Shown piece by piece: positions 58,629-64,000 of a stretch of 64,000 nucleotides of DNA; the first letter of the stretch is position 1; each line of letters begins with the position of its first letter. The translations under genes were made by a program, and so were the position numbers. Origin of the DNA: JBFMFH01 sp964481395 (lineage in GTDB: Bacteria; Acidobacteriota; Vicinamibacteria; Vicinamibacterales; JAKQTR01); NCBI GenBank assembly GCA_964481395.1, contig CAYZYG010000004.1, positions 1 through 64,000 of the forward strand, read 5' to 3'. The notes under the pieces are model-generated. The model was not told the origin of the DNA, did not search any database, and saw only the letters and a list, made by a program, of their open reading frames with translations.

Positions 58629-60950
58629 TCAGAACCGCATCGTTCGCGAGACGACCGTCATGTCACCGGTCTGGATCGTCGTCAACTCCGGCGGGCGAGG
58701 ATCGAAGGTGCGCCCCGGAAGGTCCGGGAGCCCGGCTGCGCTATCCGTTAACCCGAGCGTCACGGGCACCTGTCCTTTGATCCGCACCTGCACCTGAAAC
58801 CCCGTATCTGGCGGGTTGACGAAGCTCAGCGCCCAGCGCCCCTGTTCCCAGCCAGGACCGCCCTGTTCGCCCCCCACCCGATGGCCGCCCACCCACGTAT
58901 CCACGACCGTCGCGTCCGGGATCCGCAGTGTGAGCGTCCGGGCCCCTCGGGGTGATGCCACACGCAGCGTGACGAGGCGGTCTCCCTGCGCGACGGTGTC
59001 GTCGACGAGCACGGCCTCGGGTGAGGCCAGCGCCAGGGCCGGAGCGTCGTGATGCCACACGTCTCCCAGCCAACGAACCCCGCCGAGCGCCGGCAGTTGT
59101 CCTCTGGACGGTGAGGTCGTGACAAATTGCTGGAACCACGGGTGGAGGCGGACCGTGCCAATCGCCCACGACGCCTTCCCGTTATCAGCGTCGAGCACGT
59201 ACATCACGTTGACCGGCTTCGGATGCGATGGCCCGTAGGGCGCGGTCCACGCTCCAGCGGCCAGGGCGCCAACGCCGGCCAGCAGCGCCACGCCCGCCGG
59301 CCACCACCGGCGTCCGGAGGTCACGACGTCGAGTTGCGGCACCAGCGTCCCGAGCGCCAGCAGCGTGCACACGGCCAGCGCGGCCCCGCCCTCAATCCCG
59401 ATGCCCACGGCAGAGAAGAGCGAGGCCCCCGTCGGCGTGACGATCGCGAGCACGACCGCAGCCAGCGCCCACAGAAGAACCAGGGTGAACAGAGGCGGCT
59501 GGCGCCCGGCGGTGTCCGATGGGAGGGCGAGGGTCGAGACGAGCGTGGCCGCCAGAGGCCAGGACACGACATAGCTCGCGCCCGGCAGCCACCAGGCCGC
59601 AGCGCCGGCGGCCAGCAACCAGAGGAACGACGCACCGAGCGCCAGCGTCTGAGCCGCGAACCACCGGCGCAGCAGCGCGTGCGCGGCCATCCAAACGCCC
59701 GCAATCAGACAGACGAGCGCCAGCGCGTACGCCGGGTTCGTCGTGACGGCGGCTTCGGGCAGCCAGCGGTCGTGGAGCCAGGCGGGGAACCGCTGGTACC
59801 GGACACCCGCGAACACGGCGGCGGCAGTCAGTGCCGCGAGAACCAGGATGGCCAGGATCGTGCCGCCGATGCTCGTGGTTCCCCGCCGTTTCAGATACAG
59901 GAAGCTCAGGATCCACAGCGCGCCGATCAGCCCGGTCAGCGGCAGCACCCAGAAGGTCGAGTAGGCCACGGCCAATCCGAGCGGCACCGAGAAGAACACG
60001 GCGTCACGGGCGTCCAGGTTGCCGAGGTCGAGGTCACCGAAGCGGCGGGTCAGCGCGAGCACCGTGGTGCCGTGGGCCTCCAGGCTCCCGCGATCGAGCG
60101 AGGCGGGCGCATCGGCCGGCGTGTGGTACGCCTCCACGTTGTCGATGAAGGCGAAGTTCAGTCCCTCGGCGTCGAGGCGCTTCAGTACCGTGAAGTCGGT
60201 GTCGTTGGGCAGCCGCTTGTAGATCTCGTACCCGAGCGACGAGCCGGTCGCGAACGGCGTGTGCCAGGCCCACTGCCCCGCCACGCGTCCGTTCCCGCCG
60301 GTCGTCTCGAACATCTGCGACGGCCCCTGGGTGCCTCGCGCCTCGAAGTTCATGATGAACCTGACGTCGCGCGCCCACGGATGCTCATCGACGAACGCGG
60401 CCGCGCCCATGAGCCCGTCCTCTTCACCGTCGGTCAGCAGCACGATGACGTCGTTCGTGAGGGGCGGCCCCTCGCGCAGCGCGCGGGCGGCTTCCAGGAT
60501 CGCGGCCACACAGGACGTCGCGTCTGCGGCTCCCGGGCCGGCAGGCACGGAGTCGTAGTGGGACACCAGCAGGATCGCCCCGGTGCTGCCAGTTCCGTGG
60601 ATGCGGGCCAGCAGGTTGTGCACGCGAGCGGCCCTGACCGGTCCGTACGAACCGCCTCGCGGCGCGACCCTGATGGCGGTCGTCTGCTGGTGTTCCACGG
60701 AGAGATCCATGCCCTGGAGCGCCCGCACGAGATAGTCGCGCACGCGCGCGTGCTCGGCGGATCCCATCGGATGCGGCCGCTGCGCCATGGCCTCGACGTG
60801 CGCCATGGCGCGGGCGGCGGAAAACCCGGTCGGGGCCACTTCCGTATCGGGCGGACGCGGCGGAGCGCTCAGCCAGACGCTGGCGACGGCGCAGCCAACC
60901 AGAACGAACGCGGTGATGGTCGACGCCGGAGACGGACGTGCTGCGGTCAT
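58629..60950 (-). CDS. M28-family membrane peptidase (ER-aminopeptidase-like)
   Basis: A 773-residue protein with an N-terminal membrane helix (ITAFVLVGCAVASVWL) and an M28 zinc-peptidase domain to about residue 310. Metal ligands are likely in SHYDSVPAGPGAADATS, DGEEDGLMGA, MNFEARG and FIDNVEAYHTPADAP. The middle part (about 310-570) has around eight membrane helices, and the C-terminal 200 residues form a beta-rich periplasmic domain. This layout resembles the ERMP1/Fxna type of M28 proteins. It cleaves N-terminal amino acids from peptides at the envelope. The stop codon lies just past the heptamer array. Confidence 0.9.
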   Translation of the reverse strand: MTAARPSPASTITAFVLVGCAVASVWLSAPPRPPDTEVAPTGFSAARAMAHVEAMAQRPHPMGSAEHARVRDYLVRALQGMDLSVEHQQTTAIRVAPRGGSYGPVRAARVHNLLARIHGTGSTGAILLVSHYDSVPAGPGAADATSCVAAILEAARALREGPPLTNDVIVLLTDGEEDGLMGAAAFVDEHPWARDVRFIMNFEARGTQGPSQMFETTGGNGRVAGQWAWHTPFATGSSLGYEIYKRLPNDTDFTVLKRLDAEGLNFAFIDNVEAYHTPADAPASLDRGSLEAHGTTVLALTRRFGDLDLGNLDARDAVFFSVPLGLAVAYSTFWVLPLTGLIGALWILSFLYLKRRGTTSIGGTILAILVLAALTAAAVFAGVRYQRFPAWLHDRWLPEAAVTTNPAYALALVCLIAGVWMAAHALLRRWFAAQTLALGASFLWLLAAGAAAWWLPGASYVVSWPLAATLVSTLALPSDTAGRQPPLFTLVLLWALAAVVLAIVTPTGASLFSAVGIGIEGGAALAVCTLLALGTLVPQLDVVTSGRRWWPAGVALLAGVGALAAGAWTAPYGPSHPKPVNVMYVLDADNGKASWAIGTVRLHPWFQQFVTTSPSRGQLPALGGVRWLGDVWHHDAPALALASPEAVLVDDTVAQGDRLVTLRVASPRGARTLTLRIPDATVVDTWVGGHRVGGEQGGPGWEQGRWALSFVNPPDTGFQVQVRIKGQVPVTLGLTDSAAGLPDLPGRTFDPRPPELTTIQTGDMTVVSRTMRF

Positions 60951-61032
60951 GACCGTCGATTATGCGCCAGGAACGGCCAGCGGGGCCCCGCCGTACAGCA
61001 ACCGGGGGTCGGGTGCTCCCCGACCCCCGGTA

Positions 61033-61234
61033 TCCTGACGCCTGCCCCCTGACGCTACCCTGTCGCCTATCGCCTGACGCCTGACGCCTGACGCCTGACG
61101 CCTGACGCCACCCTGTCGCCTATCGCCTGACGCCTGCCCCCTGACGCTACCCTGTCGCCTATCGCCTGACGCCTGACGCCTGACGCCTGACGCCTGACGC
61201 CACCCTGTCGCCTATCGCCTGACGCCTGCCCCCT
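61033..61234. repeat. Tandem 92-base repeat built of heptamers
   Basis: A unit starting CCTGCCCC recurs at 61041, 61133 and 61225, a period of exactly 92 bases, over about 2.1 copies. Each unit consists of TGACGCC/TGTCGCC-type heptamers (long runs of CGCCTGA). The minus-strand S9 peptidase gene ends inside the array, its last dozen codons being heptamer-encoded. Confidence 0.8.
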
Positions 61235-63965
61235 GTCTCTTGTTCCCGACCTGCGGGACTTCGCGCTGCAATTCGACCAGATCGACCGAGTCGGCCGCCT
61301 GTCCGAGCAGGTGCTCCGCGAAGTAGTCGGCCCGGAGCCAGAAGAAGTAGTCGTTCATCGGCCCAAAGCCATGTCGCTGGCCGGGCATGATGAAGAAGTC
61401 GAACCGCTTGTTGGCCTTGATGAGGGCGTCGGCCACGCGCAGCGTCCCGGCCATGTGCACGTTGTCGTCCATGTCGCCGGTGACCAGCAGCAGCCGCCCC
61501 TTGAGGTTCTTCGCGATCTCCGAGTTCTTCTCGATGCTGTACTCGAACTTGACCTTGCCGTCCTTGTCGGTCACTTCCTTCACGCCGTGGTGCTTTTCGC
61601 TCCACCACCGGTTGTAGACGTTGTTCTCGTGGTTGCCCGACGACGAGACGGCGACTTTGAAGAAATCGGGGTAGACCAGCATCGCTGCCGTCGACATGAA
61701 GCCGCCGCCCGAGTGCCCGTAGATCCCGACGAGGTTCTGGTCGATCCACGGGTGGCGACGGGCGAGCTGCTCGACGGCGGCCTTCTTGTCGGCCAGCCCG
61801 TAGTCCCGCAGGTTGCCGTACCCGAAGGCATGGTACCAGTTGGACCGCTGCGGGTTGCCTCCCCGGTTCCCCACCTCGATGACGACGAAGCCGAGTTGAG
61901 CGAGGGCCACGTTGGCCTGCCGCGGCGAGAACGTCTTCGTCACGCTCTCGGTCTGCGGACCGGGGTACACGTAGAGGATGATCGGGTATCGCTTCTCGGG
62001 ATCGAAGTCGAACGGCTTGTACATCGTCCCGTACAGGTCCGTGACTCCGTCATCCGCCTTGACCTGGAAGCGCTCGGGGAACTTGAAGCCGGCGTCGGTG
62101 AGCGCCGTGACGTCGGTCTTCTCGAGGTCCGTGATCTTCGCGCCGGCCGCGTCGAACAGTTGCGACTCCGGCGCCGTGTCGACCGTCGAGAAGGTATTGA
62201 TCCAGAACTTCCCGGAATCCGACATTGTCGCCGCGTGCGACGCGTTGCCGGGGTTGAGGAGCTTCAGGCCCGTGCCGTCGAGGTTCACCCGGTAGAAGTG
62301 GGTGAAGTAGGGATCTTCTCCGGGCTCCCGGTGGTTGGCGGTGAAGTACATCACGCGCAGTTTTTCGTCCACGTATGCGATGGGGCCCGTGACGAACTCG
62401 CCGGCTGTGATCTGGTTCTTCAACGTGCCGTCCGCCCCGAACAGGTAGTAGTGGCCCCATCCGTCCCGCTCGGACCAGTGGATGAACTCCTGACCGTTGC
62501 CCAGCGTCCACAGCGGCTGTGTTTCGATGTAGGTGTTGAGCCGTTCCTCGATGATGGTCTTCACGTCGCCGCTCGTCGTGTCCGCCACGCACACGTCGAT
62601 GCGGTGCAGATCGCGGCTCGACCGCGAGAAGAACATCTTGTCGGACGTGTCCGAGAGCCACTTCGGCTCGGTCTTCTCCCTGTCGCGCTCGCGGGCGGTC
62701 GAACGGGCCGTGGCGACCTGGATGCTCTGGTCCTTGAAAGCGTCCGCCTTGACCCTGATGCGGGACCTCGCGCCACGGTCGAAGATGAGCAGTTCGGCCT
62801 GGTCGACGTGCTCCTCACCAGGCATGGCGTAGCGGTACGTCTCGAGCTTCGGCCTGGGATTGGCGAGCGAGTTGATCACCCAGAGATCGGCCACCTTGCG
62901 CTGGTCGTTCCTGACCATGGAGAACTTCGTGGAGTCCTTGGCCCAGTGGGCCGTGATGGCCGGCACGCGCGGGCCGTCCTTGTGCTTGGTGTCGCCTTTC
63001 TGGAACTTCTTGAGCTGCGTCTTGGCCTGGTCGTTCAGGCGCCGCGCGAAGCTGTAGTGCTCTTCCCCGTCGGTCGTGAGCTGCACTTCCTGGATCGTGG
63101 CGTCGCCGAAGTCCTTGAGGGCTTTCTGGTAGTTCTCGGCGTCCATCATGAAGAGGTTGTGACCGCGCGCGAAGAGCACGGTCTTGTCGTCCGGCGAGAT
63201 CTGCGCCCAGCCGGGCTTATCCGGATCGGGCTTGAAGTCCGGGAGCAGCGCGATCGTGCCCGTCGCCAGGTCGTACTCGAAGTACAGGGTCTTCGTCGTC
63301 TTCGGCGGCTCGGCCTCTTCCTCGGCCGCCCCTCCCTCTTTCTTCTCCTTCTTGACGTCTTGCTTCTCTTCCTCCTTCTTCTGTTGCTCTGTCTTTTCTT
63401 CTGTCTTCTTCACCTCCTCCTTCTTGATCTCCTCCGTCTTGACGTCCTTCTTCTCTCCTGTCTCCTGACTCCTGACGCCTGACTCCTTATCCTCGACCTT
63501 CTCCCCCACGATCTTCGCGTCCTTCGGCACCTCCAATTCGAAGCGGATGGCCGTGTCGTTCTTCGTCCACTTCATCGTCGACGGCTGTATCGGGAGGTGC
63601 TGTGAGTCGTAGGGGATGCGCGTGATGTTCGTCAACATCGCGGCCATCTTCGCGTTGTCCCAGAGCGGGGCCTTGGTCCGCTTGATCGGGTCGACCAGCA
63701 TGAACGTGCGCCCCTGCGCCGTCTCGAAGGCGTACCAGAAGCGATCGCTGGTCTCCGCCCAGCGGGGAGAGACGGACGTGTCGAACACGAGCTTGCCGAC
63801 CTTCGAGGCCATCCACCTCGCGGCCAGTTCGTAGTTGGGTTTGGCCAGCGGGCGCTCCTGGGCCAGAAGGGCAGGCGACGACAGCATGAGTCCGAATGCG
63901 AACGCGACGACCAAGACGCGCCCGATGGCAGGCACAGCGCTCCCGCGGCGTGCAGACAATCGCAT
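61212..63965 (-). CDS. S9-family prolyl oligopeptidase/dipeptidyl peptidase IV-like
   Basis: A 917-residue secreted serine peptidase. A signal peptide is at 1-36 (VVAFAFGLMLSSPALLAQ). The N-terminal propeller (about 45-640) is interrupted near residues 155-235 by a Lys/Glu-rich low-complexity insert (EKKDVKTEEIKKEEVKKTEEKTEQQ), part of which is encoded by a heptamer array. The C-terminal alpha/beta-hydrolase has the nucleophile Ser in GIYGHSGGGF (about 747), with YPIILYVYPGPQTESV, VTGDMDDNVHM (Asp) and MPGQRHGFG (His). It cleaves peptides after proline or alanine. GGAGGAAG lies before the ATG at 63965. Its C-terminus is encoded by the heptamer repeat. Confidence 0.92.
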   Translation of the reverse strand: MRLSARRGSAVPAIGRVLVVAFAFGLMLSSPALLAQERPLAKPNYELAARWMASKVGKLVFDTSVSPRWAETSDRFWYAFETAQGRTFMLVDPIKRTKAPLWDNAKMAAMLTNITRIPYDSQHLPIQPSTMKWTKNDTAIRFELEVPKDAKIVGEKVEDKESGVRSQETGEKKDVKTEEIKKEEVKKTEEKTEQQKKEEEKQDVKKEKKEGGAAEEEAEPPKTTKTLYFEYDLATGTIALLPDFKPDPDKPGWAQISPDDKTVLFARGHNLFMMDAENYQKALKDFGDATIQEVQLTTDGEEHYSFARRLNDQAKTQLKKFQKGDTKHKDGPRVPAITAHWAKDSTKFSMVRNDQRKVADLWVINSLANPRPKLETYRYAMPGEEHVDQAELLIFDRGARSRIRVKADAFKDQSIQVATARSTARERDREKTEPKWLSDTSDKMFFSRSSRDLHRIDVCVADTTSGDVKTIIEERLNTYIETQPLWTLGNGQEFIHWSERDGWGHYYLFGADGTLKNQITAGEFVTGPIAYVDEKLRVMYFTANHREPGEDPYFTHFYRVNLDGTGLKLLNPGNASHAATMSDSGKFWINTFSTVDTAPESQLFDAAGAKITDLEKTDVTALTDAGFKFPERFQVKADDGVTDLYGTMYKPFDFDPEKRYPIILYVYPGPQTESVTKTFSPRQANVALAQLGFVVIEVGNRGGNPQRSNWYHAFGYGNLRDYGLADKKAAVEQLARRHPWIDQNLVGIYGHSGGGFMSTAAMLVYPDFFKVAVSSSGNHENNVYNRWWSEKHHGVKEVTDKDGKVKFEYSIEKNSEIAKNLKGRLLLVTGDMDDNVHMAGTLRVADALIKANKRFDFFIMPGQRHGFGPMNDYFFWLRADYFAEHLLGQAADSVDLVELQREVPQVGNKRQGAGVRR
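63455..63489. repeat. Seven-base tandem array inside the S9 peptidase gene
   Basis: Five phased heptamers, CTCCTGT, CTCCTGA, CTCCTGA, CGCCTGA, CTCCTTA, encode the residues around KESGVRSQETGE. The reading frame is kept and a highly charged insert follows. Confidence 0.75.
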
Positions 63966-63983
63966 GGAACTTCCTCCTCGATT

Positions 63984-64000
63984 AGACGTCTTGAAGGCTG
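63984..64000. repeat. Dispersed hairpin element, start of copy 3
   Basis: AGACGTCTTGAAGGC matches the outer arm of the 16-base inverted repeat of copy 1 (1103-1117) exactly over 15 bases. The window ends here, so the rest is not visible. It lies 18 bases upstream of the S9 peptidase start. Confidence 0.65.

Noticed and set aside
61033..61234. CRISPR array
   Set aside because: The repeat units lack unique spacers and are themselves heptamer runs; the 92-base period contains no conserved repeat of 24-40 bases and no cas genes are nearby.
61311..63482. A 723-codon plus-strand frame opposite the S9 peptidase
   Set aside because: Shadow of the S9 gene: its low-complexity Leu-rich end is the complement of the Lys/Glu-rich insert.

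Overview
The window is a GC-rich, gene-dense scaffold segment, probably from a metagenome-assembled genome: it has two N-runs (31083-31092 and 56567-56666), and the second is flanked by an identical 55-base overlap. The gene content points to Acidobacteriota, most likely a Vicinamibacteria-like lineage. Clues are a VWFA-domain protein of the acidobacterial type, a BlaI repressor next to an M56 peptidase fused to TPR and TonB domains, a carboxypeptidase-regulatory-domain TonB-dependent receptor, several secreted S9/M28 peptidases and amidohydrolases, and a very short omega-subunit gene. This is inferred from family content; no rRNA or tRNA gene was seen.

Region 1 (1-4590): a Uma2-family nuclease gene, a hairpin-rich dispersed repeat, a secreted sulfatase, a PEGA-domain protein behind a good sigma-54 type promoter, and an outer-membrane-like hypothetical protein. 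Region 2 (4649-18030, all on the minus strand): a tightly coupled respiratory cluster and the most interesting part of the window. In transcription order it encodes an alginate-export-type porin, a GltD-like FAD/NAD(P) oxidoreductase with C-terminal ferredoxin domain, a Rieske protein, a cytochrome b of the b6f/bc1 family, a heptaheme cytochrome c, a Tat-exported molybdopterin catalytic subunit of the NarG/NxrA (type II DMSO reductase) family, its four-cluster iron-sulfur beta subunit, a heme-b gamma-like lipoprotein and a TorD-type chaperone. Most junctions overlap by 1-4 bases, so the products probably form one Rieske/cytochrome b-linked periplasmic redox complex. The substrate (nitrite/nitrate or another oxyanion) cannot be read from sequence.

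Region 3 (18205-25613): pdxH, lpxA, a zinc-finger protein with a pentapeptide glycine-rich membrane-like domain, a hemolysin-III protein, an aromatic amino-acid lyase and a two-component system. Region 4 (25865-32676): a secreted protein plus TonB-dependent receptor pair, an FAD oxidoreductase and a membrane glycosyltransferase, the last two separated by a second copy of the dispersed repeat. Region 5 (32798-37051): a PurF-like protein without its N-terminal catalytic cysteine, an AGCS sodium:amino-acid symporter bracketed by a palindromic repeat, a thioesterase-like protein and an HD hydrolase. Region 6 (37048-46179): an AddAB-type helicase-nuclease pair coupled to the HD gene, a DUF1801 protein, a radical SAM protein and a membrane protein. 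Region 7 (46316-64000): an acid phosphatase, an amidohydrolase, a di-heme peroxidase, TonB-domain proteins, the BlaI/M56 regulatory pair with a visible operator, a VWFA/sialidase pair, rpoZ, a cold-shock protein, a lytic transglycosylase, and M28 and S9 peptidases.

Two genome-wide patterns stand out. Degenerate seven-base tandem arrays occur at more than ten places, mostly intergenic but also inside the AddB-like and S9 peptidase genes. A dispersed hairpin element of about 160 bases occurs in two copies, with the beginning of a third at the right edge.
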